DNA of 64,000 nt, from the NCBI RefSeq assembly GCF_001425865.1, contig NZ_LMDS01000004.1, positions 561,515 to 625,514 of the forward strand, written 5' to 3'. The translations under genes were made by a program, and so were the position numbers. The notes beneath the pieces were generated by a model, which ran no database searches, was not told where the DNA came from, and was given only the letters and a program-made list of their open reading frames with translations. Below, in pieces: positions 1-8,586 of the stretch. The stretch comes from Rhizobacter sp. Root404. GTDB lineage: Bacteria; Pseudomonadota; Gammaproteobacteria; Burkholderiales; Burkholderiaceae_C. How positions within the stretch are numbered: the first letter of the stretch is position 1; the number at the start of each line of letters is the position of its first letter.

Positions 1-1085
1 ACGCACTGGTGGATGCCGGAGCCGAACGCGACGTGGCGGTTCGGCGATCGCGCGATGTCGAGCCGGTCGGGGTTCGGGAACTGCGCCGGGTCGCGGTTCG
101 CCGCGCCGATGCACAGCGTGACCTGCGTGCGTGGGGCGAGCGCCACGCCGCCGAGCTCGGTCGCGATGCTCGTGATGCGGTTGCCGAGCTGGTTCGAGCT
201 CTCGATGCGCAGGAATTCCTCGACGGCGGTGCGGATCAGCTCGGGTTCCGCGAGCAGGCGGGCCTTCTGATCCGGCGCGTCGAGCAGGCTCTTCAGGCCA
301 TTGCCGATCAGGTTGGTCGTCGTTTCGTGGCCGGCGTTGAGCAGGAAGATGCAGTTGTGCAGCAACTCCTTCGCCAGAAGTTTTTCCGTGACACCGCCCT
401 CGCCGATCACTTCGCCCTGGATCAACCGCGTCAACACGTCGGTCTCCGGATCGCCCGGCGCCTGCGCGCGGCGCGCGACCAGGCCCTCCAGGTACGTCAG
501 CATGTCGGTCACGGCGGCGTTGCCGCGCGCGTGCATCGCATCCGTGAGCGCCGGCTCCAGCGCGCCGAGGATCGCGAGCGACCAGTCGCGCAGCGGCCCG
601 CGCTCGGCGTGCGGCACGCCGAGCAGGTTGCCGATGATCTCGACCGGGATCGCCGCGGCGAACGACTCGATCAGGTCGATCGTCTCGCCCTGCTCGGCGC
701 GCGCCTGCATCGCGTCGAGCAGGCCATCGACCAGCGCGACCAGGCCGGCCTCCATCGCGGCGATGTGCTTCGGCGTCAGCGCGCCCGCGATGAGGCGGCG
801 CACCCGCGTGTGCAGCGGCGGGTCGTTGAACACCAGGCTGGTCGTGTGGTGCTCGAACAGCGCCGAATCGAGCCCGTATTTCGGGCCGAACTCCTCGTGC
901 TTGTCGGAGCTGAAGGTCTTCGGGTCCTTGTAGACCGCGACGATGTCGGCGTAGCGGGTCAGGAACACGCTGCCGTCCGGCATGCGCTTGACCGGCGCCT
1001 GTTCCCGCAATGCACGGTAGGTCGGGAACGGGTCGTCGTAGAACGCGTCGGGCAGGTGGCGCAGGTCGAAGGTGTCAATGTTCAT
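1..1085 (-). CDS. Cytochrome P450 (3' end beyond the window)
   Basis: A soluble bacterial-class heme monooxygenase; the substrate cannot be told. From the ATG at 1085 (starting MNIDTFDL) 361 residues are visible. The I-helix oxygen-activation motif AGHETT is at 251-256, the K-helix ExxR at 290-293, and the heme loop FGSGIHQC ends with the proximal cysteine at residue 361, encoded by bases 3-5. The gene is therefore cut just after the heme ligand, and roughly 40 residues lie left of the window. A conserved FNDPPLHTRVR segment (about 86-96) supports the family. It lies 56 bases downstream of the Lrp-type regulator on the same strand and may be cotranscribed with it. No ferredoxin or reductase gene is visible beside it. 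Confidence 0.93.
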   Translation of the reverse strand, partial: MNIDTFDLRHLPDAFYDDPFPTYRALREQAPVKRMPDGSVFLTRYADIVAVYKDPKTFSSDKHEEFGPKYGLDSALFEHHTTSLVFNDPPLHTRVRRLIAGALTPKHIAAMEAGLVALVDGLLDAMQARAEQGETIDLIESFAAAIPVEIIGNLLGVPHAERGPLRDWSLAILGALEPALTDAMHARGNAAVTDMLTYLEGLVARRAQAPGDPETDVLTRLIQGEVIGEGGVTEKLLAKELLHNCIFLLNAGHETTTNLIGNGLKSLLDAPDQKARLLAEPELIRTAVEEFLRIESSNQLGNRITSIATELGGVALAPRTQVTLCIGAANRDPAQFPNPDRLDIARSPNRHVAFGSGIHQC

Positions 1086-1141
1086 GCGTCGGCGAATCTA
1101 AGGCCGAACCGGCCGCAAATGCGCGGGGAGATACCCCATCG

Positions 1142-1582
1142 TCAGAGTTTGTGCGTCGACAGCAGCAGGCTCGTCTCGGTGCTCGCGATGCCCTCGATCA
1201 GCCGGATGTTGCCGAGCGCACGGTCGAAGGCCTCGAGCGTGTCGGCGCGCAGCTCGGCGATCAGGTCCCAGCGGCCGTTGGTGCTGTGCAGGCCGGTCAC
1301 GTTCGGGTGGCCGCGCAGCGCGTGCAGCACCTCGGCACCGCGGTTGCCCTCGACGACGATCGTCATCAGCGCGCGGATCCGGTGCCCCTCGGCCTGCGGC
1401 TTGACCCGCACCGTGTAGCCGACGATCACGCCGTCGCGCTCGAGGCGCTTCATCCGGTTCTGCACGGTGCCGCGTGCCACCTTCAGCTTGGTCGCCAGCG
1501 TCGCGACGGGCAGGCGCGCGTCCTGCCGCAGCAGCGCGAGCAGTTCGCGATCGGTGTCGTCGAGATTGGTCATGTTGCTCAT
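1142..1582 (-). CDS. Lrp/AsnC family transcriptional regulator
   Basis: A 146-residue DNA-binding regulator of the feast/famine family. The N-terminal third has the AsnC-type helix-turn-helix (LDDTDRELLALLRQDAR, then an ATLATKLKVARGTVQNRMKRL recognition segment around 28-48). The rest is the RAM ligand-binding domain, which usually binds an amino acid and drives oligomerisation. It is transcribed divergently from ornithine cyclodeaminase across about 100 bases, so the simplest inference is that it senses an amino acid such as ornithine, arginine or proline and controls that gene. A second in-frame ATG three codons on (1573) is an alternative start. The family call is secure; the ligand is a guess. 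Confidence 0.92.
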   Translation of the reverse strand: MSNMTNLDDTDRELLALLRQDARLPVATLATKLKVARGTVQNRMKRLERDGVIVGYTVRVKPQAEGHRIRALMTIVVEGNRGAEVLHALRGHPNVTGLHSTNGRWDLIAELRADTLEAFDRALGNIRLIEGIASTETSLLLSTHKL

Positions 1583-1598
1583 CGGTCCTGAACAGATT

Positions 1599-1623
1599 GA
1601 TCGATGAATGCATCATAACGATC
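1599..1623. promoter_or_regulatory. Imperfect inverted repeat in the lrp/ocd divergent promoter
   Basis: Outer arms GATCG (1599-1603) and CGATC (1619-1623) flank inner ATGA/TCAT arms in the gap between the Lrp-type regulator and ornithine cyclodeaminase. Lrp/AsnC proteins usually bind degenerate palindromes beside their own gene, so this is a plausible operator. Short imperfect repeats also arise by chance. Confidence 0.35.
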
Positions 1624-1684
1624 GGTCTGCTGCCTTTTTGTTGGCCACGAAGCCCGCGAAGATGCTTTCCAACCGGAGAGACCC

Positions 1685-2806
1685 ATGACGCGATTCATCG
1701 ATGTGCCCGCCATGACCCGGCTCGTTCAGCAAGTCGGCGTGGCGCGCTTCATCACCGACCTGGCCGACGCGATCGAGGCGGACTACCTGCGCTGGCACGA
1801 GTTCGACAAGTCGGCGCGGCTCGCCAGTCACTCGGCGCTCGGCGTGATCGAGCTGATGCCGGTTGGCGACACGCAGCGCTTCGCGTTCAAGTACGTCAAC
1901 GGCCACCCGAAGAACACCGCGCGCGGCCTGTTCACGGTGATGGCCTTCGGCGTGCTCGCCGAGGTCGAGACCGGTTACCCGCTGCTGCTGTCCGAGCTGA
2001 CGCTGACGACCGCGCTGCGCACCGCCGCTACCTCGGCACTGGTCGCCCAGCGGCTCGCGCGGCCGGAATCGCGGACGATGGCGCTGATCGGCAACGGCGC
2101 GCAGGGCGAGTTCCAGGCGCTCGCGTTCCACACGCTGCTGGGCATCACCGAGATCCGCGCGTTCGATGTCGACCCGGCCGCTACGACCAAGCTGATCCGC
2201 AACCTCGCGGGCTACCCCGCCCTGCGCGTGACGCGCGCCGCCTCGACCGCGGCGGCAGTGCGTGGCGCCGACATCGTCACCACCGTCACCGCCGACAAGA
2301 CCCGCGCGACCATCCTGACGCCCGCGATGATCGAACCCGGCATGCACATCAACGCGGTCGGCGGCGATTGCCCCGGCAAGACCGAGCTGCATGCCGACGT
2401 GCTGCGCGGCGCGCGCGTGATCGTCGAGTACGAGCCGCAGACCCGCATCGAGGGCGACATCCAGCAGCTGCCCGCGGACTTCCCGGTGACCGAGCTGTGG
2501 CGCGTGTTGGGCGGGTTGGCCCCCGGCCGCGAGCACGCGCGGCAGGTGACGGTGTTCGACTCGGTCGGCTTCGCGCTCGAGGACTACTCGGCGCTGCGCT
2601 ACGTGCACGCGGCGGCGCTGGCGCGCGGCATTGGCGAGGACGTGGCGCTCGTGCCGCCGGGCCGCCACCCGAAAGACCTTTTCGGTCGCCTCGGCGCGGC
2701 CGCGACCACCCGCGCTTCGAACGAGGCCCTGGCGGCGCTGGGCATTCAGAGCGTCCGCAGGAACGTCAACAGCGTGGCCGAGACCGCCTCGGGCTGCTCC
2801 TGCTGA
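1685..2806 (+). CDS. ocd: Ornithine cyclodeaminase
   Basis: Converts L-ornithine to L-proline and ammonia with bound NAD, linking arginine catabolism to proline. The 373-residue protein reads like Pseudomonas OCD from its first residues (MTRFIDVP). It has the FKYVNGHPKNTARGL substrate region (68-82), the Rossmann GNGAQG loop at 136-141, and GGDCPGK with Asp228, the position of the catalytic aspartate in Pseudomonas putida OCD. GGAGAG at 1675-1680 is a good ribosome binding site. The last 30 or so residues (from about 345) do not look like the usual C terminus, and the final 61 bases overlap the 3' end of the convergent hydrolase gene. The divergent Lrp-type gene is the likely regulator. Confidence 0.94.
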   Translation: MTRFIDVPAMTRLVQQVGVARFITDLADAIEADYLRWHEFDKSARLASHSALGVIELMPVGDTQRFAFKYVNGHPKNTARGLFTVMAFGVLAEVETGYPLLLSELTLTTALRTAATSALVAQRLARPESRTMALIGNGAQGEFQALAFHTLLGITEIRAFDVDPAATTKLIRNLAGYPALRVTRAASTAAAVRGADIVTTVTADKTRATILTPAMIEPGMHINAVGGDCPGKTELHADVLRGARVIVEYEPQTRIEGDIQQLPADFPVTELWRVLGGLAPGREHARQVTVFDSVGFALEDYSALRYVHAAALARGIGEDVALVPPGRHPKDLFGRLGAAATTRASNEALAALGIQSVRRNVNSVAETASGCSC

Positions 2807-3867
2807 ACCCAGTGCCCGGCGCCGTCGATCCAGTGGACGCCACGCAGCTGCGTGCACGCGCGCTCCTGCATCGCCTCGAGCGCGCCGGGCGATTGCCACG
2901 CGCCCCAGTCGGCGCGGCCGGCGATGAAACAGGACGGCACGGCGATCGTGCGGCCTGCGAACAGCTGCAGGTCGGCGTTGACGCCCTCCGTCGCGCACCG
3001 ATACCACTGCAGTCCGCCTTGCAGCCCGGTGCGCGCGAACTCGGCGGTGTAGACCGCGAGCTCGTCCTCCGGCAGCCAGGCGCATGCGGCGATCTGCGCC
3101 GGCGTCGGCATCTGCGGCGCGACGGTCTGGGCCATCCCCTGGCCCAGGTCCATCACGTAGTAGTCGGGCAGCTTGGCGAACTCGTCGGCGGTGGGCGCGG
3201 CGAGCCGGAACGGCCGGTTGCCGGGCCAGTCGGCGCTCTTGTGGTGGTAGTAGGCGCGCAGGAACGCCTGCAGGCCCTGCGGCGCGTGCAGCATGTCGGC
3301 TTCCGCACCGCGGGTCGAGTAGTACCACTGGTAGTGCTGGCGCGGGCGCGGCAGCCGCGCCAGCTCGGCGGGCAGATCGAACGCCGGCCCGGACGCGGCC
3401 GCCAGCGCCGGCGGCCCGGCGAACGGCGCGCTCATCAAGGCCGCCGCGCGGAACACGTCCGGCCGGGCGAGCGCGCAGCACGCGGCGACCGGCGAGCCGA
3501 AGTCGTGCCCGATCACCGCGGCGACCGAGGGCACGCCGAGGGCCGCGAGCAGCCCGAGCGCGTCGGTCGCGAGGTTCGTCAGGCGGAACGTCGCCAGGTC
3601 GCCGTCGTAGCGCGCGTCCCAGCCCGTCGTGCGGCCGTAGCCGCGCTGGTCGGGCGCGATCACATGGAAGCCGGCCTGCGCCAGCGGCAGCATCACCTTG
3701 CGCCAGCTGTACGCCAGTTCCGGGAAGCCGTGCAGCAGCAACAGCACGGGCCGACCGCTCCCCTCGAAGCCGGCTTCGAGGAAGTGAACGTTCAGCCCGT
3801 GACGGTTGTCGACGCGGCGCGAGCGGATGCCCTCGGGCAGTGGCAGCGGCGGCGGGCGATCGGTCAT
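2746..3867 (-). CDS. Alpha/beta hydrolase, epoxide-hydrolase-like
   Basis: A 373-residue alpha/beta-fold hydrolase. The oxyanion-hole motif HGFP is at 46-49. The nucleophile elbow is GHDFGSP with Asp122, an aspartate as in epoxide hydrolases and haloalkane dehalogenases. A cap segment contains QWYYSTRG, where a lid tyrosine could help open an epoxide, and the catalytic histidine is His352 in GAGHW. The set fits a soluble epoxide hydrolase best. The start codon overlaps the stop of the CoA ligase as ATGA (3864-3867), so the two are translationally coupled and may act on the same carboxylate or its oxidised product. Its 3' end overlaps ocd on the other strand. Confidence 0.88.
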   Translation of the reverse strand: MTDRPPPLPLPEGIRSRRVDNRHGLNVHFLEAGFEGSGRPVLLLLHGFPELAYSWRKVMLPLAQAGFHVIAPDQRGYGRTTGWDARYDGDLATFRLTNLATDALGLLAALGVPSVAAVIGHDFGSPVAACCALARPDVFRAAALMSAPFAGPPALAAASGPAFDLPAELARLPRPRQHYQWYYSTRGAEADMLHAPQGLQAFLRAYYHHKSADWPGNRPFRLAAPTADEFAKLPDYYVMDLGQGMAQTVAPQMPTPAQIAACAWLPEDELAVYTAEFARTGLQGGLQWYRCATEGVNADLQLFAGRTIAVPSCFIAGRADWGAWQSPGALEAMQERACTQLRGVHWIDGAGHWVQQEQPEAVSATLLTFLRTL

Positions 3868-5585
3868 GGCGCCGAGGCGCCCTCGGCCTCCTGGTCCTGC
3901 AGCAGCCGCCACATCACCTTGCCCGAACCGGACTTGGGCAGCGCGTCGACGAACTGGACGAGCTTCGGCACCTTGTAGGCCGCCATGTTCTCGCGCGCCC
4001 AGTTCGTGATGTCGTCGGGCGTGGTCTTGCCCTTGGCCTCGGCGCGCAGCACGACGACGGCCTTGACGGTCTCGCCGCGGTAGGCGTCGCGGGCCGAGAT
4101 GATGCAGGCCTCCTGCACCGCCGGGTGCTTGTAGAGCAGCATCTCGACCTCGGCCGGCCAGATCTTGTAGCCGCTGGCGTTGATCATCCGCTTCAGGCGG
4201 TCGGTCATGAAGAAGTAGCCTTCGTCGTCCATGCGGCCGAGGTCGCCGGTGCGGAAGAAGGTGTGACCGTCGACCTCGATGAACGCGTCCTTCGTCGCCT
4301 CGGGGTGGCCCCAGTAGCCCTTGAACACCATCGGCCCGCGGCTGACGATCTCGCCGACCTCGCCGGGCGGCAATTCCTTCAGCGTCAGCGGGTCGATCAC
4401 GCGCGAGTCGACGCCGAAGATCGGGATCCCCAGGCATTGCAGCTTGGCGCGCTCGGGCGGGTTGGCGTGGGTCGGCGCGGCGGTCTCGGTCAGGCCGTAG
4501 CCTTCGGCGAACGTGAGGTTGAACTCGTCGAGCAGTCGCTGCGCCACGGCCTGCGGCATCGCCGCGCCGCCGCCGCTGAGGTAGGTCAGGCTGGTGAGGT
4601 CGAAGCTCTTGTAGTTCGGGCTGCCGAACAGGTCGATGATCATCGTCGGGATGCAGGTCCAGTGCGTGACCTTGTACTTCGAGATCAGCCGGCCGGCGAG
4701 TTCGCGGTCCCAGCGCGGCAGGATCACGCTGGTGCTGGCGGTGTAGATGTTGCCGACGACGCCGTACATCATCCCGGTGATGTGGAACATCGGCACGACC
4801 GCGAGGCTCATGGTCTCCGGGCTGGAATGGCCCCACTGCCCGCCGCCGACCGAGTTGGCCATCAGCGTGCGGTGGGTGTGCATGCAGCCTTTCGGCAGCC
4901 CGGTGGTGCCCGAGGTGTAGGGCAGCAGCGCCAGGTCGTCGGGCTGCGCCGTCAGCGGGCCGGGCGCGAGCTGCAGCGCGAGCGCATCGGTCCAGCGGGT
5001 GCAGCCGGGCGGCAGTTCGGGGTCGCTGCGCAGCCAGGCCTCCATGGCGGGCGGCGGCACGTCGGCCGGGTCGAGCGGACCGGTCGGCATCGCGTCGGTG
5101 AAGCGGGTGACCAGCACCTCGGCCACGCGCTGCGCCTCGGGCACGGCGGCGTTTGCGCTGGCGACGATGCCGGCGAGGTCGGCGGTGCAGATCACGACGC
5201 GGGTCTGCGGGTCGGTGATGAAGTGCTTGAATTCCTCGGCCCGGTTCATCGGGTTGACCGGCACGACCACGGCGTTGGCGCGCAGGATGCCGTAGTAGGC
5301 CGCCGCGTACTGCGGGCAGTTCTGCATGAAGATCGCGACGCGCTCGCCGGCCTGCACGCCGACCTGCTGCAGCCAGCCGGCGATCGCCTCGGCCTGGCGC
5401 TTGAGCTCGCCGAAGCTCAGCGGCCGGCCCATGAACAGGTAGGCCGGCTTGTTCGGGAACCGGGTCGCCGCCACCTCGAGGTTGAACCACAGCGTGGTCT
5501 CGGGGATGGCCAGTTCGCGCGGCAGGCGCTTGGGCCAGATCTTGTGGTGGGGACGGTCGGTGTCGGGTACTGCGGTCGGCTTCAC
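3864..5585 (-). CDS. Long-chain fatty-acid/aryl acyl-CoA ligase (AMP-forming)
   Basis: Activates a carboxylic acid to its CoA thioester through an acyl-adenylate. The 573-residue ANL-superfamily enzyme shows the P-loop TSGTTGLPKG at 224-233, the A5 motif GYGLTE at 362-367, the ribose-binding TGD at 446-448, and the C-terminal catalytic lysine at Lys556 in KSGSGK. The overall pattern (NPMNRAEEF, SGGGAAMP) matches FadD-like medium/long-chain ligases, but the acid chosen cannot be read from the sequence. It is first in a two-gene unit with the epoxide-hydrolase-like gene. A 159-base gap separates it from the divergent exonuclease gene and must hold both promoters. Confidence 0.93.
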   Translation of the reverse strand: MKPTAVPDTDRPHHKIWPKRLPRELAIPETTLWFNLEVAATRFPNKPAYLFMGRPLSFGELKRQAEAIAGWLQQVGVQAGERVAIFMQNCPQYAAAYYGILRANAVVVPVNPMNRAEEFKHFITDPQTRVVICTADLAGIVASANAAVPEAQRVAEVLVTRFTDAMPTGPLDPADVPPPAMEAWLRSDPELPPGCTRWTDALALQLAPGPLTAQPDDLALLPYTSGTTGLPKGCMHTHRTLMANSVGGGQWGHSSPETMSLAVVPMFHITGMMYGVVGNIYTASTSVILPRWDRELAGRLISKYKVTHWTCIPTMIIDLFGSPNYKSFDLTSLTYLSGGGAAMPQAVAQRLLDEFNLTFAEGYGLTETAAPTHANPPERAKLQCLGIPIFGVDSRVIDPLTLKELPPGEVGEIVSRGPMVFKGYWGHPEATKDAFIEVDGHTFFRTGDLGRMDDEGYFFMTDRLKRMINASGYKIWPAEVEMLLYKHPAVQEACIISARDAYRGETVKAVVVLRAEAKGKTTPDDITNWARENMAAYKVPKLVQFVDALPKSGSGKVMWRLLQDQEAEGASAP

Positions 5586-5744
5586 GGGGGCTCCACGGGC
5601 AAAAGGGCAAGGTCGGGCAGACCGACGGTATAGCGCAGCCCGCGGAGGGCTCCTAGCGCGTGAACCCGATGTGCGCCATCCCCGGAGTAAAGCCCGGTAA
5701 GCAGTGTTTGTTCACGGGCCGCATCGACACCGCGCGCCTATGCT

Positions 5745-6308
5745 TTGCGCATGCCCGGCAGCACGCCCCTCCCCACACCCGACTTCGCCGACAGCGCGCC
5801 CGCGGTGCTCGACATCGAAGCTTCGGGCTTCGGCCGCGACAGCTATCCGGTGGAAGTCGGCTTCGTGCTGGCCGACGGCCAGAGCTACTGCAGCCTGATC
5901 CGCCCCGCGCCCACCTGGACCCACTGGGATCCGGACGCGGAGCGCGTCCATCACATCACGAAGGAGATCGTGATGCGCCACGGCCGCGAGGTCACGGAGG
6001 TGGCCACGCAGCTCAACGAACGCCTGCGCGGCCTCACGCTCTACTGCGACGGCTGGGCGCACGACTACGTCTGGCTCAACGTGCTGTTCGACGCCGCCGG
6101 CATGGCGCCGACCTTCAAGCTCGACAACCTGCGCGCGCTGCTGACCGACAAGGAAGCCGCGTTCTGGAACGTCGTGAAGAAGCAGATCACCACCGAGATG
6201 CGGCTGCAGCGCCACCGTGCCAGCTCGGACGCCAAGATCCTGCAGCGCACGCTGATGCGGCTGCGCGAGCCGCTGACGCCGCGGCCGAAGGGGCCTGCCC
6301 GCGCCTGA
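5745..6308 (+). CDS. DEDDh-type 3'-5' exonuclease family protein
   Basis: A small (185-187 residue) single-domain protein of the RNase T/DnaQ fold. Counting from the ATG at 5751, the ExoI motif DIEASGFG supplies Asp21 and Glu23. A YCDGWAHD segment supplies the second aspartate (Asp100 or Asp105), and HRASSD gives the His155/Asp160 pair spaced H-x4-D that defines the DEDDh class. There is no polymerase or UvrC domain, so it is a free-standing nuclease. The natural substrate, DNA or RNA ends, is not evident. Two starts compete, 5745 (MRM) and 5751 (MPGS), and neither has a strong ribosome binding site. It stands alone between the CoA ligase and the amino-acid importer. Confidence 0.82.
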   Translation: MRMPGSTPLPTPDFADSAPAVLDIEASGFGRDSYPVEVGFVLADGQSYCSLIRPAPTWTHWDPDAERVHHITKEIVMRHGREVTEVATQLNERLRGLTLYCDGWAHDYVWLNVLFDAAGMAPTFKLDNLRALLTDKEAAFWNVVKKQITTEMRLQRHRASSDAKILQRTLMRLREPLTPRPKGPARA

Positions 6309-6381
6309 GCACCCGCAGGGAACCCGCCGGCACGGGCCTTGCTACCTCCTGTCGAACCCTGTTCGACGTGGAGACTCTCGC

Positions 6382-7170
6382 ATGCAACACCGTACCTTCC
6401 TGAAGGGCGCCGTCGCGCTCGCGCTGTCCGCGGCCCTCGTGCCCGCGTTCGCGCAGACCGCGCTCGACGACGTGATGGCCAAGAAGCTGATCCTGATCGC
6501 GATCCCGACCGACGCGGCGCCGTACGGCTTCGTCGGCACCGACCTGAAGCCGCAGGGGCTGGACGTCGACATGGCCGAGCTGATCGCCGCCAAGCTCGGC
6601 GTCAAGGTCGAGCTGGTGCCGGTGACCAGCGCCAACCGCATCCCCTACCTGCAGACGAAGAAGGCCGACCTGGTGATCTCGACGCTCGGCAAGAACGCCG
6701 AGCGCGAGAAGGTGATCGACTTCACCGCCGCGTACTCGCCGTTCTTCCAGGCCATCTTCGGGCCGAAGAACGTGGTCGTGAAGACGCCGGCCGATCTGGC
6801 CGGCAAGACGATCGGCGTGACCCGCGGCGCGATGGAGGACCAGGAGGTCGGCAAGATCGCGCCGCCCGGCGTCGACATCAAGCGCTTCGAGGACATGAAC
6901 GGCACCGTCTCGGCCTACGCCGCCGGCCAGGTGCAGCTGATGGGCGTCGGCGCGTCGGTGGCCGGCAACTTCATGGCCAAGAACCCGCAGGTCAGCACCG
7001 AGTACAAGCTGCTGCTGAAGGATTCGCCGAACTTCATCGGCGTGGCCAAGGGCGAGGACAAGCTCAAGGCCAAGGTCAACGAGATCATCGCCGCGGCCAA
7101 GGCCTCGGGCGAGCTGAACAAGATGGCGCTGAAGTGGCTCGGCCGGCCGCTGGGGGACCTGCCCTCCTGA
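6382..7170 (+). CDS. Polar amino-acid ABC transporter, periplasmic binding protein
   Basis: The 262-residue protein has a clear Sec signal peptide (residues 1-25, ending AFAQ) followed by a family 3 solute-binding fold. Features include a PYGFVGTDLKPQGLDVDMAE ligand loop and the AGKTIGVTRGA hinge strand. Family 3 proteins capture one amino acid in the periplasm and deliver it to the membrane permeases. The gene is first of four in the order binding protein, permease, permease, ATPase, all on the same strand with short gaps, so this is a complete importer. The precise amino acid cannot be told. Confidence 0.93.
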   Translation: MQHRTFLKGAVALALSAALVPAFAQTALDDVMAKKLILIAIPTDAAPYGFVGTDLKPQGLDVDMAELIAAKLGVKVELVPVTSANRIPYLQTKKADLVISTLGKNAEREKVIDFTAAYSPFFQAIFGPKNVVVKTPADLAGKTIGVTRGAMEDQEVGKIAPPGVDIKRFEDMNGTVSAYAAGQVQLMGVGASVAGNFMAKNPQVSTEYKLLLKDSPNFIGVAKGEDKLKAKVNEIIAAAKASGELNKMALKWLGRPLGDLPS

Positions 7171-7191
7171 CGCGCTGACGCCGGCGCACCC

Positions 7192-7851
7192 GTGATCACC
7201 TTCGACTTCCTGGCGGTCCTCGCCGAGTGGCGGCTGCTTGCCCGCGGCGTGCTGTGGACGCTTGGCCTCACGGCCGTGTCGGCGACGATCGGCGTCGCGC
7301 TCGGCGTGGCGTGCGCGTGGGCGCGGCTGCACGGGCCGGGCTGGCTGAAGGCGGTCGTCGGCGCGTACGTCGAGCTGATCCGCAACACGCCGTTCATCGT
7401 CCAGCTGTTCTTCCTGTTCTTCGGGCTGCCGGGCGCGGGCATCAAGCTCTCGCCCGAGCTGGCGTCGGTGCTGGCGATGGTCGTGAACCTCGGCGCGTAC
7501 GCGGCCGAGATCGTGCGCGCCGGCATCGCGACGACGCCGAAGGGCCAGATCGAGGCCGCGCAGAGCCTGGCGCTGAGCGAGATGCAGGTCTTCACGCGGG
7601 TCGTGCTGCCGCCGTCGCTGAAGCGGGTCTGGCCGGCGCTGGTGAGCCAGATCATCATCGTGATGCTCGGCTCGGCGGTGTGCGGGCAGATCTCGACGCC
7701 CGAGTTGTCGTACGCGGCGAACCTGATCCAGTCGAACAACTTCCGCGCGTTCGAGGCCTTCATCATCGCGACGCTGGTCTACCTGGCGCTGTCGATGGCG
7801 CTGCGGCGCCTGTTGAACTGGGCCGGGCCCCGGTTCATTTTCGGGAAGTAG
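7192..7851 (+). CDS. Amino-acid ABC transporter permease 1
   Basis: A 219-residue inner-membrane permease of the HisM/GlnP family with about five hydrophobic segments. The family signature ELIRNTPFIVQLFFLFF is near 62-78. The EAA loop, which contacts the ATPase, is KGQIEAAQSLALSEMQ at about 120-135. It starts at GTG 7192; no upstream ATG fits the spacing after the binding-protein stop at 7170. Together with the second permease it forms the heteromeric channel of the importer. The gap to the next permease gene (7852-7935) is filled with hairpins, described separately. Confidence 0.92.
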   Translation: MITFDFLAVLAEWRLLARGVLWTLGLTAVSATIGVALGVACAWARLHGPGWLKAVVGAYVELIRNTPFIVQLFFLFFGLPGAGIKLSPELASVLAMVVNLGAYAAEIVRAGIATTPKGQIEAAQSLALSEMQVFTRVVLPPSLKRVWPALVSQIIIVMLGSAVCGQISTPELSYAANLIQSNNFRAFEAFIIATLVYLALSMALRRLLNWAGPRFIFGK

Positions 7852-7853
7852 AA

Positions 7854-7918
7854 GTGGACCACCCCCACGTTCACTTCGTCCACTGCCCCCCGCGGGGGCG
7901 CTCAACGCCCTTCGGGCG
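7854..7918. repeat. Triple-hairpin intergenic element between the permease genes
   Basis: Three inverted repeats sit in a row inside an operon. GTGGAC (7854-7859) pairs with GTCCAC (7878-7883). CCCCCGCGGGGG (7887-7898) is a perfect palindrome. CGCCCTTCGGGCG (7906-7918) forms a stem closed by the very stable C-UUCG-G loop. No T-run follows, so it is more likely an mRNA-stabilising or attenuating element than a true terminator. Similar CCCCC-GGGGG-CTTCGG strings recur between genes in Burkholderiales, so this is probably one copy of an interspersed element. Confidence 0.6.
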
Positions 7919-7935
7919 GCCGGGCGGGCGTTGAC

Positions 7936-8586
7936 ATGGTCGACTTCTCGATCTGGGACATCTTTCGCAACCTGCTGCTGGCGGCGCGCTGGACGGTTCT
8001 GTTGTCGCTGATCGCGTTCGTCGGCGGCGGGCTGGTGGGGCTGGCGCTGTTGATCGCGCGCATCGCGAAACTGCGTGGCGCCGAGCGGCTGGTCGGCGGC
8101 TACGTGCAGCTGTTCCAGGGCACGCCGCTGCTGATGCAGCTGTTCCTCGCGTACTTCGGCCTGGCGCTGTTCGGCATCAACGTGTCGCCGTGGGTCGCGG
8201 CGGCGCTGGCGCTGACGCTCTACACCAGCGCGTTCCTGACCGAAATCTGGCGCGGCTGCGTGGCGGCCGTGCATAAAGGCCAGTGGGAGGCGTCGGCGGC
8301 GCTCGCGCTGAGCCTGCGCGAGCAGCTGCGCTACGTGATCGGCCCGCAGGCGCTGCGTGTCGCGGTGCCGCCGACCGTGGGCTTCCTGGTGCAGGTGATC
8401 AAGGGGACGGCGCTCGCGTCGGTGATCGGCTTCGTCGAGCTGACCAAGGCCGGCACGATGATCACCAATGCCACGTTCCGCCCGTTCACCGTCTACGCCT
8501 GTCTCGCGCTGATGTACTTCGCGCTGTGTTACCCGATCTCCGCCTGGAGCAAATCGTTGGAGAGGAAGCTGCATCGTGGTCGTTGA
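7936..8586 (+). CDS. Amino-acid ABC transporter permease 2
   Basis: The second 216-residue inner-membrane permease of the importer. It has the same architecture as the first: the membrane segment after LFQGTPLLMQLFLAYF (about 56-71) and an EAA loop KGQWEASAALALSLREQ near 114-130. Two distinct permeases imply a heterodimeric channel. It begins at ATG 7936, directly after the hairpin element. Its stop at 8584-8586 lies inside the start of the ATPase gene (overlap of 11 bases), which points to coupled translation of the two. Confidence 0.92.
   Translation: MVDFSIWDIFRNLLLAARWTVLLSLIAFVGGGLVGLALLIARIAKLRGAERLVGGYVQLFQGTPLLMQLFLAYFGLALFGINVSPWVAAALALTLYTSAFLTEIWRGCVAAVHKGQWEASAALALSLREQLRYVIGPQALRVAVPPTVGFLVQVIKGTALASVIGFVELTKAGTMITNATFRPFTVYACLALMYFALCYPISAWSKSLERKLHRGR

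Noticed and set aside
3868..5610. Long minus-strand reading frame continuing upstream from the epoxide-hydrolase-like gene
   Set aside because: It is the CoA ligase gene read in another frame; arginine- and alanine-rich with no domain. Only the part from 3867 to 2746 is real.
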